Shown: positions 17,488 through 26,436, numbered from the stretch's first letter. The stretch is 64,000 bases of DNA from PRS1 sp965250265 (GCA_965250265.1 CBDFNO010000013.1:248001-312000); one strand, 5' to 3'. Made by a program: numbers and translations. The notes: generated by a model from the sequence alone, not told the origin.

Positions 17488-18767
17488 TGGGTTTAAACAG
17501 AAATAGAAATCTTAAATTTGATTGGATAAGTATTATCCTTTTTATATTACTCGTAGGTTTTGGCTGGTTTAATATTTTATCTGCTTCGTTATCGGGAGAA
17601 GTTACAAGTTATCTCGATTTTAGCCAACCCTACGGTAAGCAACTTATTTTTATTATTTTCTCTTTAGCTTTAATTATTTTAGTCTTTTCTTTAGAAGCTA
17701 AATTTTACGAACGTTTTGCAAGTATCATTTATTTAGTTTCCATGCTATCTCTTATTGGCCTATTCCTTTTCGGAAAAACAGTTTCAGGAGCCACTTCTTG
17801 GTACGCCATTGGTGGCATGACAATCCAACCAAGTGAATTTGCCAAAGTAGCCACTGTATTAGCTGTAGCTAAATATATAAGCGATTTGCAAACCAATATT
17901 AAAAGTATAAAAGATCAATTAAAAACAGTTCTAATTATTAGCATTCCAGCCATTTTAATTCTTTTACAAAATGATGCAGGGAGTACACTAGTCTATGCAT
18001 CTTTTTTCTTTGTTTTTTATAGAGAAGGTATTCCACAAATTTATTTATTGATAGGGTTTGCACTTTTAATTTTAGGTATTTCTTCGCTTAAGTTTTTAGC
18101 TTTGCCAACAACTATCGTAGTTACGATATTAATCTTTATACACCACTTTTTTATTAAGAAAAAAAAGAGATCCATTCTTAATCCTATTGTTATAGCTTTA
18201 ACATGTGCTATGCTTTCTTTTGGAGTACAATTTTTTTTTACTAATATTCTACAACCTCATCAGCAAGATAGAATTAGTTTATGGTTACGTTTAGAAAAAG
18301 ATCCTGCAAAGTTAGAACAGTTGAAGAAAACCATTTTATATAATCTTAACGAATCTGAAAAAGCCATAAGTTCTGGTGGTGTAACAGGAAAAGGGTTCTT
18401 AGAAGGTACACGCACTATAGGAAAGTTTGTACCTGAACAGCATACCGATTATATATTTAGTACTGTTGGAGAAGAATGGGGGTTTTTAGGCAGCTCTTTT
18501 GTGGTGGTATTATTTGTGTTATTAATAATTAGAATTTTATATCTCGCCGAACTACAGAAGTCACAATTCAGTCGTGTTTTTGGTTATGGAGTTGCTTCTA
18601 TATTATTTTTTCATTTTATGATAAATATAGGAATGGTCATGGGCTTGATACCAACTATTGGAATTCCTCTGCCTTTTTTTAGTTATGGTGGCTCTGGACT
18701 TTGGGGATTTACTCTTTTACTTTTTATTTTTATCAAGTTAGATTCTAACAGAATAAATGAGTGGTAA
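17487..18767 (+). CDS. rodA: Peptidoglycan glycosyltransferase RodA
   Basis: 426-residue SEDS-family polymerase with about ten membrane helices that extends glycan strands for the elongasome. Family signatures are GATSWYAIGGMTIQPSEFAKV near residue 110 (containing the conserved W and QPSE), the large periplasmic loop around DRISLWLR and EQHTDYIFSTVGEEWGF, and the C-terminal PFFSYGGSGLW. It shares one base with the mrdA stop and ends the operon. Confidence 0.96.
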   Translation: MGLNRNRNLKFDWISIILFILLVGFGWFNILSASLSGEVTSYLDFSQPYGKQLIFIIFSLALIILVFSLEAKFYERFASIIYLVSMLSLIGLFLFGKTVSGATSWYAIGGMTIQPSEFAKVATVLAVAKYISDLQTNIKSIKDQLKTVLIISIPAILILLQNDAGSTLVYASFFFVFYREGIPQIYLLIGFALLILGISSLKFLALPTTIVVTILIFIHHFFIKKKKRSILNPIVIALTCAMLSFGVQFFFTNILQPHQQDRISLWLRLEKDPAKLEQLKKTILYNLNESEKAISSGGVTGKGFLEGTRTIGKFVPEQHTDYIFSTVGEEWGFLGSSFVVVLFVLLIIRILYLAELQKSQFSRVFGYGVASILFFHFMINIGMVMGLIPTIGIPLPFFSYGGSGLWGFTLLLFIFIKLDSNRINEW

Positions 18768-18799
18768 ATTTTTATTAATACTTTTGTAATAAATTAGTC

Positions 18800-20473
18800 A
18801 TGTTGACACATAGAATATTTACAATAGTTATTTTTCTTTTGATGATTTCAGTTTCGGCTCAAAAGAAAATTGACAGTTTATCTACTGTTTTAAATACTCT
18901 GGATAAATCATCAACAAGATATATTGATCTTCTCAACGAATTAGGATTCCAATATTGGACAGTTGACCCTAAGCAATCTATTAATAATGGAAAAACAGCA
19001 CTTAGGTTATCAGACTCTTTAGCTTATTTGAACGGAAATGCCAAATCCAACAGAGTTATTGGTGTTGCATACTGGACTCAAGGAAACTATGTCGATGCTC
19101 TAAAATACTTAAATGCATCTTTTACAACTTATCAGTCTATAAATGATGATGAAGGTGTAGCTAATGTCACTTTAAATCAGGGGATGGTTTATGCTGATTT
19201 AAATGATGATGAAAAAGCTTTAACAATGTATGAAGATGCTATTAATAAATTTACAGCTCTGGATTTAAAAGGACGAATTGCCACTACATATACTAAACTA
19301 GCCAGTTTGTATCTTGAACAGGGGAAACTTGAGTATGCAAAAGTGCATCTTGACAATGCCTTACATATGCATTCTGAATCAGGTTACAAATATGGAATGT
19401 CTGAAGCTCATAATCGACTTGGTATTCTCTATTTGGAATATAACGAACTTGAGCAGGCCTTCTATCATATTAGTAAATCAATTAACATGTCTCGTGACAT
19501 AAATGATGCCAACGGAATGACAAGTAGTCTACTCTATTTTGGCAAATTATTGTTCATGGACAAACAATATCAATTCGCCGAAGATCATATCAATCTATCT
19601 ATACAAAGTGCTAAGGATAACGGATTAAAACGCTTTGAATTGTTAGCTTATGAGGCTATGAGAGAACTTAAAACCGAAGAAGAAAAATATGAAGAAGCAT
19701 TACTATATTATGATCTCTACACAGAGCTTAAAGATAACATTTTCAATTCTGAAAGAACAATGCAAATTGCAGCTATTGAATTTACTAACCAACTTGAAAA
19801 TAAAGAAAAGGAATTAGATATTTTAAAAGAAGAAGAGCGCAAAAACAGACTTTTTCAATGGGGATTAAGTGCTGGTTTCTTAGGGCTTATTATAAGTTCA
19901 ATTTGGTTCTATTTTAATTATAAAAAACAAACGCAACAACGTGAAGAGATAGAAGCATCTAAAGAATTGATTAATGCAACTGCTTTAGAAAATTCAAAAT
20001 TAAAACAACAAGAACTGCAACAGCAATTAGCCTTTAAAAACAAAGAGTTAACTTCATATACATTAAATTTTGTTCAAAAAAATGAACTCCTCGAACAACT
20101 TCAGGAAAAACTTGAACTCTTAAAAACAGTTGATACAGCAAAGCAAGAAAAAATACACGCCCAACTAAACAGATTGCTAAAGCAACACATTAATATTGAT
20201 AAAAACTGGCAGGATTTTAAACGTGTATTTGAAGAAGTCCATTCTAACTTTATCTTAAAACTGAAAAACAAACATCCAGATTTAAGTTCAAATGATTTAA
20301 AAATCTCTGCGTTGACCAGATTAAATCTCAACATAAAAGAAACCGCTAGTATGCTAGGAATTTCTCCCGAAAGTGCAAAAACTGCAAGATACAGACTCCG
20401 GAAAAAGTTAAATCTTGATCCAAATGAAGAGCTTTTGAGTTATTTTTTAGGACGTGAACAGGAAAAATATTAA
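18800..20473 (+). CDS. TPR - transmembrane - coiled-coil - HTH regulator
   Basis: 557-residue protein with an unusual order of parts: signal peptide (ending near VSAQ), about six tetratricopeptide repeats (35-325), one membrane helix (about 350-371, LSAGFLGLIISSIWFYF), a coiled coil rich in Glu, Gln and Lys (380-450) and a C-terminal LuxR-like helix-turn-helix (about 500-545, LNLNIKETASMLGISPESAK). This predicts a periplasmic TPR sensor wired directly to a cytoplasmic DNA-binding domain. Similar orphan regulators are common in flavobacteria; ligand and targets are unknown. A TACTTTTG box at 18779-18786 may be its -7 element, giving a very short leader. Confidence 0.82.
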   Translation: MLTHRIFTIVIFLLMISVSAQKKIDSLSTVLNTLDKSSTRYIDLLNELGFQYWTVDPKQSINNGKTALRLSDSLAYLNGNAKSNRVIGVAYWTQGNYVDALKYLNASFTTYQSINDDEGVANVTLNQGMVYADLNDDEKALTMYEDAINKFTALDLKGRIATTYTKLASLYLEQGKLEYAKVHLDNALHMHSESGYKYGMSEAHNRLGILYLEYNELEQAFYHISKSINMSRDINDANGMTSSLLYFGKLLFMDKQYQFAEDHINLSIQSAKDNGLKRFELLAYEAMRELKTEEEKYEEALLYYDLYTELKDNIFNSERTMQIAAIEFTNQLENKEKELDILKEEERKNRLFQWGLSAGFLGLIISSIWFYFNYKKQTQQREEIEASKELINATALENSKLKQQELQQQLAFKNKELTSYTLNFVQKNELLEQLQEKLELLKTVDTAKQEKIHAQLNRLLKQHINIDKNWQDFKRVFEEVHSNFILKLKNKHPDLSSNDLKISALTRLNLNIKETASMLGISPESAKTARYRLRKKLNLDPNEELLSYFLGREQEKY

Positions 20474-20709
20474 AAATCACCTTAAAAGCATCTTTTTTAA
20501 TACTCCTTTTTTGAAATCATATTATACTGTTTTTTAGAACTTTATATTTATTTGTCTACCTGTTGTTGCCCTAAGAATTTATATTGTTCACTTCTTATTT
20601 TAGGACGTTCACTTCTAGTATACAGTCTTTTATTTTATTTCATTTTAAGCTGTTTGATATTTGCATCGTAATCAAAATTTAAACAATACGAATATTAAAA
20701 AATTAAAAA

Positions 20710-21498
20710 ATGAAAGATTTATTAGCAAGTATTCCAAGCCCAATTGAAATCCTACTTGATCCTGTTTCTCTTATTGTATTAGGCATGTATGCAGTATTAA
20801 TAATTTGGGAGGCTTTTTTTCCTGCAAAAAAGTTACCAAAAATAAAATACTGGAAATTAAAAGGTCTAAGTGCGTTTACTGTATTTTTTTATTTATCATC
20901 TTATTTTCCAATGTTTTGGGACATCCATTTGGTAAATTATCAAATTTTTGATCTTATCACCTTAGGAACTTTTTGGGGCGCTTTTGTTAGTGTCACAATT
21001 TATGAACTTGGTGTATATGTTTGGCACAGATTAATGCATCATAATAATTTATTATGGCGTGTATTTCATCAAATGCATCATAGTGCCGAGCGGTTAGATA
21101 CCTATGGAGCCTTTTACTTTAGCATTACGGATATGATTGGTTTTACATTTATTGGTAGTTTAACATTGGTATTAGTAGCTGGATTTACGCCTCAAGCAAC
21201 AACCTTGTTTATTTTGATAACCACTTTCTTTTCCATTTTTCAACATAGTAATATAAAAACGCCAAGATGGATAGGCTATATCATTCAAAGACCTGAAAGT
21301 CATGCACTACATCATGCCAAAGGTGTACATAAACACAATTATTCTGATCTTCCAATTTTCGACATCATCTTTGGGACTTTTTACAACCCAAAAGATTTTG
21401 TTAAAGAAACTGGATTTTATAGAGGTGGCTCGAGTAAAATAGTTGAAATGCTAACGTTTAAAGACATTTCCTCAAAACCAACAATGGCGGATAAATAA
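20710..21498 (+). CDS. Sterol desaturase / fatty acid hydroxylase family protein
   Basis: 262-residue integral membrane di-iron oxygenase. The histidine boxes are intact: HRLMHH (about 105-110), HQMHH (about 118-122) and HALHHAKGVHKHNY near residue 200. Such enzymes hydroxylate or desaturate lipids, carotenoids or sterol-like substrates; the exact substrate cannot be read from the sequence. It is first of three tightly spaced genes with a homocysteine methyltransferase-like enzyme and a small membrane protein. Confidence 0.88.
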   Translation: MKDLLASIPSPIEILLDPVSLIVLGMYAVLIIWEAFFPAKKLPKIKYWKLKGLSAFTVFFYLSSYFPMFWDIHLVNYQIFDLITLGTFWGAFVSVTIYELGVYVWHRLMHHNNLLWRVFHQMHHSAERLDTYGAFYFSITDMIGFTFIGSLTLVLVAGFTPQATTLFILITTFFSIFQHSNIKTPRWIGYIIQRPESHALHHAKGVHKHNYSDLPIFDIIFGTFYNPKDFVKETGFYRGGSSKIVEMLTFKDISSKPTMADK

Positions 21499-21528
21499 TC
21501 AATAATAACTATTAAAAAAAATAATGAA

Positions 21529-22482
21529 ATGAAAAATAAACTGATAGAGTCAAATTCTGACCACATTTTAACTGATGGTGGACTTGAAACAACATTAATA
21601 TTTCATTATGGTATTGATCTCAATCATTTTGCAGCTTTTGAATTACTAAAAAATGAAGATGGCAAGCAAGCTTTAAAATCGTATTATAATCCGTATTTGG
21701 ATGTTGCAAAAAAATACAATTCAACCTTTTTATTAGACACACCAACATGGCGAGCAAATCAAGATTGGGCAGACAAATTAGGTATCTCAAAAAATGAATT
21801 GAGGTATCTTAATATTGAATCTGTAAACTTTATAAAACAATTGGTCAAAGCTCATTCCATTAAAAACAACTCTGTAATTATTAATGGTGTCATTGGTCCA
21901 AGAGGTGACGGTTATATTGCCGAAAATTGTATGACTGCAAAAGAAGCTGTAAACTATCATTCAAGTCAAATCGGGGCATTCTCACATTCAAATGTTGATA
22001 TGATTACGGCAGTTACCATGAATTATATAGATGAGGCATTAGGTATTGCTTTGGCAGCCAAACATTTTGGCTTGCACGTGGCTATATCATTTACAGTTGA
22101 AACAAATGGAAAACTTCCTAATGGTGAAAACTTAAAAGATAGCATTGAGAAAATTGACACATTAACTCAAAACTATGTATCACATTATATGATCAATTGT
22201 GCTCATCCTGAACATTTCAATCATGTTTTAAAAAAAGATGGGAATTGGAAAAATCGCATAAAAGGAATACGTGCAAATGCTTCTACGAAAAGTCATGCTG
22301 AGCTTGATGAATGTGAAATACTTGACGTTGGAGATAAACACTTATTGGCTACTAATTATATGAAATTAAAAGAATTACTTCCTAATTTAAAAATTATTGG
22401 CGGATGCTGTGGTACTGACCATTCACATATTGAATATATATATTCACAATTAAAATTTAATCTTTTAATAAAAGCATCATGA
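21529..22482 (+). CDS. Homocysteine S-methyltransferase family protein
   Basis: 317-residue TIM-barrel methyltransferase. The opening ILTDGGLETTLIFHYG and the zinc-ligand cysteines (Cys in MINCAHP and the Cys pair in GGCCGTDHSHI) are those of the MmuM/betaine-homocysteine methyltransferase family. It probably moves a methyl group from S-methylmethionine or a related donor to homocysteine. It starts 30 nt after the hydroxylase gene and its stop overlaps the next start by 4 nt (ATGA), but no pathway linking them is obvious. Confidence 0.88.
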   Translation: MKNKLIESNSDHILTDGGLETTLIFHYGIDLNHFAAFELLKNEDGKQALKSYYNPYLDVAKKYNSTFLLDTPTWRANQDWADKLGISKNELRYLNIESVNFIKQLVKAHSIKNNSVIINGVIGPRGDGYIAENCMTAKEAVNYHSSQIGAFSHSNVDMITAVTMNYIDEALGIALAAKHFGLHVAISFTVETNGKLPNGENLKDSIEKIDTLTQNYVSHYMINCAHPEHFNHVLKKDGNWKNRIKGIRANASTKSHAELDECEILDVGDKHLLATNYMKLKELLPNLKIIGGCCGTDHSHIEYIYSQLKFNLLIKAS

Positions 22483-23030
22483 AAAACACAAATTTAATAC
22501 CACTAAAAAACGAGCTTTCTCTAAAAGCAAAAAACGGAATTGACTTTATTTTAGCGGCAAGTATAACTTGGTTTGCCATAAGTTACATATGGTCATTAGA
22601 TTATTCATCTTACAACAAAAGTATTTTTACCTTTATGGTAAGTGGTGCAATGCTTCCTTTAGCATTTGTGCTTTCAAAATTATTTAAAACAAACTGGAAA
22701 GTAAAAGAAAACCAACTTCAACCATTAGGTCTTTGGCTAAATTTTGCACAGCTATTTTATTTTCCTTTTTTGATCTTTGTTTTGCTTAAACAACCTGATT
22801 ACTTTATAATGACGTATGCCATTATTACTGGTGCACATTTTTTTCCTTATGCTTGGTTATACAGAGCAAAAATTTACGCAATTATGGCTGGACTCATTTC
22901 AGTTGGTAGCTTTCTAATGGCTATAAATATCTCTCAAGAGAATATGTTTTATGTCCCATTGTTTACAGCCATCATGCTTATAATAACTGGAATAGCATTG
23001 TACGCAAATTTACAGAGAAATACAGATTAG
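22479..23030 (+). CDS. Multi-pass membrane protein, unknown
   Basis: 183-residue hydrophobic protein with about six predicted membrane helices. The charged N-terminus (about 1-20) ends with KNGIDFILAASITWFAI. I cannot name the family with confidence; it faintly resembles DUF7010-type small membrane proteins. Translation is coupled to the methyltransferase gene through an ATGA overlap. It ends 2 nt from the convergent aminotransferase gene. Confidence 0.65.
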   Translation: MKNTNLIPLKNELSLKAKNGIDFILAASITWFAISYIWSLDYSSYNKSIFTFMVSGAMLPLAFVLSKLFKTNWKVKENQLQPLGLWLNFAQLFYFPFLIFVLLKQPDYFIMTYAIITGAHFFPYAWLYRAKIYAIMAGLISVGSFLMAINISQENMFYVPLFTAIMLIITGIALYANLQRNTD

Positions 23031-23032
23031 CT

Positions 23033-24295
23033 TTAGGAAGCCATTTCTTTTAAAGCATTTACAAATACATCCAATTCTTTTGTTAATGTAAATACATTTG
23101 GAGAAATCCTGCAACCTTTTACATTGGCGTAATCAATGGCAACTGTAAAAATATTATAATCATCCATTAATCGTATTGCTAACTCAGCAGGTTTCATACT
23201 TTTTATACCAACATTTGCAATACCACAAGATTTATGCATTTCTATTGGAGTATTAACAACAATATTTGGATGATTCCGAACTTGAGACGACCAATACTCC
23301 TTCAAATATCGGAGTCGTGCTTCTTTACGTTCGCCTCCAAGCATATTATAATAATCTATGGCATTTTCAATACTTAAATCATGATATACAGGATGAGTTC
23401 CTGTATGGTTTAATCTAGAAATATCTCCAGGTTCACGATTATTTTCGGCAAAAATTGGCCATAAGTTATCAATATGTTCATCTTTAACATATAATAGTCC
23501 TGTGCCAAGCGGTACTGCTAACCATTTATGCAAACTCGATCCATAATAATCACACCCCAATTCTTCAATATTAACTTCAAAATGGCCTATACAATGTGCA
23601 CCATCTACCATAACCTGAACACCTCTTTTGTGTGCCATCTGGCATATTTTTTTAATAGGAAGAATATGTCCTGTAATATTGATCATATGGCAAACCATTA
23701 ACAGTTTTGTATTAGGTGTTATCGCATTAGCATATAGGTCTACAATTTCTTCATCAGACTTTGGATGATTAGGTACTGAAACAATTTTATTTATCATGCC
23801 ATAACGTTTGGAAACTTGATCGAACATAACTTTCATTGCGCCATAATCCTGTTTTGCAAAAATAGCTTCATCGCCTTCTTTCCATGGGAATCCTTTTATC
23901 ACTAAATCTAAAGACTCTGTAGTGTTTCTTGTAATAATTACATTTTTAGAGGTACATCCTACAAGCTCAGCAAGCTTTTGAGCCATCCGTTTTTTATTAT
24001 CCCATTGTACTGTTCGCATATAGTGAGAGCCTTCGTAATTTACCATTTTTGCATGCTCAATCATACCATCAAATGTTGTTGTTGGTATAATATTGTAGTA
24101 CCCACTTTCCAGATTAATATAGTCTGGCTTTAGTTTATAATCTTGCCTTATTTTTAACCAAAAATCGTCTTGTTTTGCCAATGTGGAAATAGGCACATCT
24201 TCAATTTCTGCCACCCAACTATTAAGTGCACTAAGATACAGAGGCGAGGCTAATGTTACTAAGGACATATTTTTAATAAAATCTCTTTTGTTCAT
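23033..24295 (-). CDS. Aminotransferase class V fold PLP enzyme with export-like N-terminus
   Basis: 420-residue pyridoxal-phosphate enzyme of the isopenicillin-N epimerase / cysteine desulfurase-like branch. Expected cofactor residues are visible: Asp231 in MVDGAHCIGH and the Schiff-base Lys257 in YGSSLHKWLAVPLG. The N-terminus (MNKRDFIKNMSLVTLASPLYLSA) looks like a Tat signal, but with Lys-Arg rather than Arg-Arg. If exported, a PLP enzyme would need folded, Tat-type export. The substrate is unknown. The gene is convergent with the membrane protein gene and divergent from the accessory region. Confidence 0.85.
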   Translation of the reverse strand: MNKRDFIKNMSLVTLASPLYLSALNSWVAEIEDVPISTLAKQDDFWLKIRQDYKLKPDYINLESGYYNIIPTTTFDGMIEHAKMVNYEGSHYMRTVQWDNKKRMAQKLAELVGCTSKNVIITRNTTESLDLVIKGFPWKEGDEAIFAKQDYGAMKVMFDQVSKRYGMINKIVSVPNHPKSDEEIVDLYANAITPNTKLLMVCHMINITGHILPIKKICQMAHKRGVQVMVDGAHCIGHFEVNIEELGCDYYGSSLHKWLAVPLGTGLLYVKDEHIDNLWPIFAENNREPGDISRLNHTGTHPVYHDLSIENAIDYYNMLGGERKEARLRYLKEYWSSQVRNHPNIVVNTPIEMHKSCGIANVGIKSMKPAELAIRLMDDYNIFTVAIDYANVKGCRISPNVFTLTKELDVFVNALKEMAS

Positions 24296-24476
24296 AATGT
24301 GGTTAGTTGTTTTTTTAAAGATACTTAATTTTGAATAAGTGATTAAACTTTAATAAATTTTGAAATCGATTTACGAATTTCAAATACGTCTTGGTCATGA
24401 TTATTTCAAAACCATCAAATTTATCCATGTTGCAACAAGTTCTTTTAATTCTATTAAAAAATCCATTAGATTTGTA

Positions 24477-24505
24477 GGTGTATATATAATGGAGATATAT
24501 ACACC
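24477..24505. repeat. Perfect 11-bp hairpin upstream of the immunity-like gene
   Basis: GGTGTATATAT (24477-24487) and ATATATACACC (24495-24505) are perfect reverse complements around a 7-nt loop, in the 247-nt intergenic region before the CDI-immunity-like gene. It could be an operator, a cassette recombination hairpin or an RNA structure. There is no T tract, so it is not a classical terminator. Confidence 0.6.
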
Positions 24506-24522
24506 AGTGAACATATCCCTAC

Positions 24523-24536
24523 GTTGTGTAACATTT
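24523..24536 (+). repeat. Left copy of a 14-bp inverted repeat flanking the immunity-like gene
   Basis: GTTGTGTAACATTT here is matched in reverse complement by AAACGTTACACAAC at 25001-25014 (13 of 14 bases). The two copies bracket the CDI-immunity-like gene almost exactly: 6 nt before its ATG and overlapping its stop codon's last base. Confidence 0.6.
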
Positions 24537-24542
24537 GACCAA

Positions 24543-25001
24543 ATGAAGAAAACCAAAAGCAAATCAAAAACCAAATTTGAAAATAATTGGCTTTTTAAGT
24601 CATTAGAAAGTTTGGAAAAAGATTATTGGGGAGAAATACCAAAAGATGAGGGTCGTTTAGTTACCACTTGTCATACTTTGAGAAAAAAACAACTGAAGGA
24701 ATTTGATACGGAGGATTTAAGAATAATGATTGGACAAAATATTGGGCTGAAATATTTAATTCCATTAGCACTCGAAACTCTTCAAATGGACATTTTAGCA
24801 GAGGGAGATTTGTACGATGGTGACTTGTTGAAAATGGTATTAACGAGTAATCAAGATTATTGGAAAACCGAGACTGAAAATTGGACAAAAATGCGCAAAC
24901 TTTTCAGGAATAGAATAGCTGAAATAGAAAAAGATGCGGCTGAATATGATACTGGTCGGAAAATTCTAAAAGTGTTTAAGGAATTTGAAAAAATAAATTA
25001 A
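24543..25001 (+). CDS. Contact-dependent growth inhibition immunity-like protein (orphan)
   Basis: 152-residue soluble acidic protein. The core TEDLRIMIGQNIGLKYLIPL then LETLQMDILAEGDLYDGDLLKMVL matches the CdiI_2-type immunity family that neutralises CDI or polymorphic toxins. No toxin or CdiA/CdiB gene is near, so it is an orphan, as is common for such genes. The frame is open upstream to 24360, but the conserved part begins just after the ATG at 24543, and a hairpin and inverted repeat occupy the upstream stretch, so the short form is preferred. Repeats at both ends suggest acquisition as a unit. Confidence 0.78.
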   Translation: MKKTKSKSKTKFENNWLFKSLESLEKDYWGEIPKDEGRLVTTCHTLRKKQLKEFDTEDLRIMIGQNIGLKYLIPLALETLQMDILAEGDLYDGDLLKMVLTSNQDYWKTETENWTKMRKLFRNRIAEIEKDAAEYDTGRKILKVFKEFEKIN

Positions 25002-25014
25002 AACGTTACACAAC
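25001..25014 (-). repeat. Right copy of the 14-bp inverted repeat
   Basis: AAACGTTACACAAC is the reverse complement of the left copy with one mismatch. It begins on the last base of the immunity-like gene's stop codon and is followed at once by AACGTG, which gives a second short internal palindrome (ACGTT...AACGT). Confidence 0.6.
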
Positions 25015-25032
25015 AACGTGTATAGTTTATTG

Positions 25033-25067
25033 CTTTAACTCCAATTTTTCTGCAAAATAAACACAAA
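25033..25067 (+). repeat. Left direct repeat: degenerate copy of the gldC 3' end
   Basis: These 35 nt match the true gldC 3' end at 26107-26141 with 4 mismatches and no gap. Read on the minus strand they still encode FAEKLELK-like residues (Phe-Ala-Glu-Lys-Leu-Glu-Leu-Lys) and then a stop. Weaker similarity extends about 15 nt on each side. The repeats bracket the metalloprotease gene. Confidence 0.7.
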
Positions 25068-25130
25068 TCATCAATTGCTGTAACAAAACGATATCTAAAT
25101 TATCCTTAAGTAAATAAAAATAGTTGTAAC

Positions 25131-26087
25131 ATGAATAAAACAATATTAATTCTTGTAATGAGCTTTCTACTTTTCTCCTGCAAAGAAGAAACTAAAGAAT
25201 TTAAAAAGCTTGACTACTCTATTATTACAAGCGATATTGATAATTTTTGGATAGCTTATGATATGCTTGAAAAATCGAACGATAGTATCGCAATATTTCA
25301 AGACCTTTATATTAATAAAGCATCATTTGAGTTTAAAAAATTTCTGGAACTCCGAAATTTTACAGCAAAACAGTATGTAGATTGGATTAAGTACACGCCT
25401 AATTTTTGGAAAACAATACGACCTTTAACTGATGATGTAAAAACTAAAAAAGCAGAGATAAACAAGATCTATTTAAAATTTTTAGAATTATACCCTAATG
25501 CTAAGGTTCCAGATATTTGTTTCGCTATATCACCAATTCAATCTGGTGGAACTACCTCTAAAGGGTTAATCTTAATTGGCACTGAAATAGCTTCTGTAAA
25601 TCCTGCTCTCGTTGATATTTCAAAAATCAACGGATTCATGAAAAAAGTATTTGAAAATAGTAGCGGGAATATTGCTTTATTAATAGCACACGAACTGGTA
25701 CATACCCAACAAGTTTTTGGCGATAATAATAATAATAATGAGTCGTTACTCTCTCAAGCGATTGTAGAAGGGTCGGCTGATTTTATTGCTACTCTTATCT
25801 TGGGCGAGTTATCTATGAACAAAGCTATTTTTGAATATGGTGAAAAAAATCAGAAAGAACTTTGGGCTGAATTTAAGTCTGATGTAGATGCTAATAAGGG
25901 ATTTGAAGAAACAGATTGGTTTTATGATTATAATTCAGTTCGTCCAGCAGATTTGGGCTATTATTTAGGATATAAAATATCAGAATCTTATTATAAAAAC
26001 TCCAATAATAAGAAAAAAGCAATTAAGGAAATTATTGAAATGTCTGACGCTAATGAGTTTTTGAAAAAAAGTAAATATGGCTGGTAA
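25131..26087 (+). CDS. Lipoprotein zinc metalloprotease, DUF2268/GldB-like
   Basis: 318-residue predicted lipoprotein (lipobox LLFSC, Cys17). A gluzincin-type zinc site is present: HELVH at 187-191 and EGSAD at 213-217 supplying the third ligand. The C-terminus (DLGYYLGYKISESYYKN, then an AxEFLKKSKY-type end) resembles the end of the GldB protein encoded 350 nt away, and the order of motifs between the two can be aligned throughout. Enclosed by direct repeats derived from gldC. Likely a periplasmic or surface peptidase; the substrate is unknown. The codons AAT AAT AAT AAT AAT form a small Asn run (199-203). Confidence 0.8.
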   Translation: MNKTILILVMSFLLFSCKEETKEFKKLDYSIITSDIDNFWIAYDMLEKSNDSIAIFQDLYINKASFEFKKFLELRNFTAKQYVDWIKYTPNFWKTIRPLTDDVKTKKAEINKIYLKFLELYPNAKVPDICFAISPIQSGGTTSKGLILIGTEIASVNPALVDISKINGFMKKVFENSSGNIALLIAHELVHTQQVFGDNNNNNESLLSQAIVEGSADFIATLILGELSMNKAIFEYGEKNQKELWAEFKSDVDANKGFEETDWFYDYNSVRPADLGYYLGYKISESYYKNSNNKKKAIKEIIEMSDANEFLKKSKYGW

Positions 26088-26103
26088 CAGTGTTTATATT
26101 TAA

Positions 26104-26436
26104 TTACTTCAACTCCAATTTCTCGGCAAAATAATCACAAAAATCTTTCATAGTAGCTGTCATTTTTTCATCTTGTGTAGCGCGATAAAAGGTATCGCTC
26201 ATAGCAACCAGAGTTTGATGAAAAAATATTTTCATTTCATCAACTGGCATATCTTTTGTCCATAAATCTACACGCAGAGCCTCTTTTGTTTTATTGTCCC
26301 AAACCGAAAGCAGGATTGCTTTTGCCTCTTCATTAATGATACCTCCATCAGTTGCTGTCCAAGACAATCTTTCAGGCACTCTATTATCATCAAGTTCTAC
26401 AGTAAGCTCTATTTTTGAAGTATTCTTTTTAGACAT
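26104..26436 (-). CDS. gldC: Gliding motility protein GldC
   Basis: 110-residue cytoplasmic protein of the GldC family, recognisable from KIELTVELDDNRVPERLSW, KAILLSVWDNKTKEALRVDLWTK and the tail MTATMKDFCDYFAEKLELK. Its start codon shares one base with the gldB stop, the usual gldB-gldC pair in gliding flavobacteria. GldC improves but is not strictly required for gliding in Flavobacterium johnsoniae. The 3' end of this gene is partly duplicated at 25033-25067. Confidence 0.93.
   Translation of the reverse strand: MSKKNTSKIELTVELDDNRVPERLSWTATDGGIINEEAKAILLSVWDNKTKEALRVDLWTKDMPVDEMKIFFHQTLVAMSDTFYRATQDEKMTATMKDFCDYFAEKLELK
26107..26141 (+). repeat. Right direct repeat: authentic gldC 3' end
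   Basis: This is the intact partner of the degenerate copy at 25033-25067, in the same orientation, 1074 nt apart. It forms the last twelve codons of gldC. The metalloprotease gene and its leader lie between the repeats. Confidence 0.7.

Noticed and set aside
24360..24542. 61-codon upstream extension of the CDI-immunity-like gene
   Set aside because: It covers a strong hairpin and the left inverted repeat; family similarity begins after the ATG at 24543.
24477..26160. Complete toxin-immunity or CDI locus
   Set aside because: No toxin, CdiA, CdiB, Rhs or LXG-like gene is present; only an orphan immunity-like protein.
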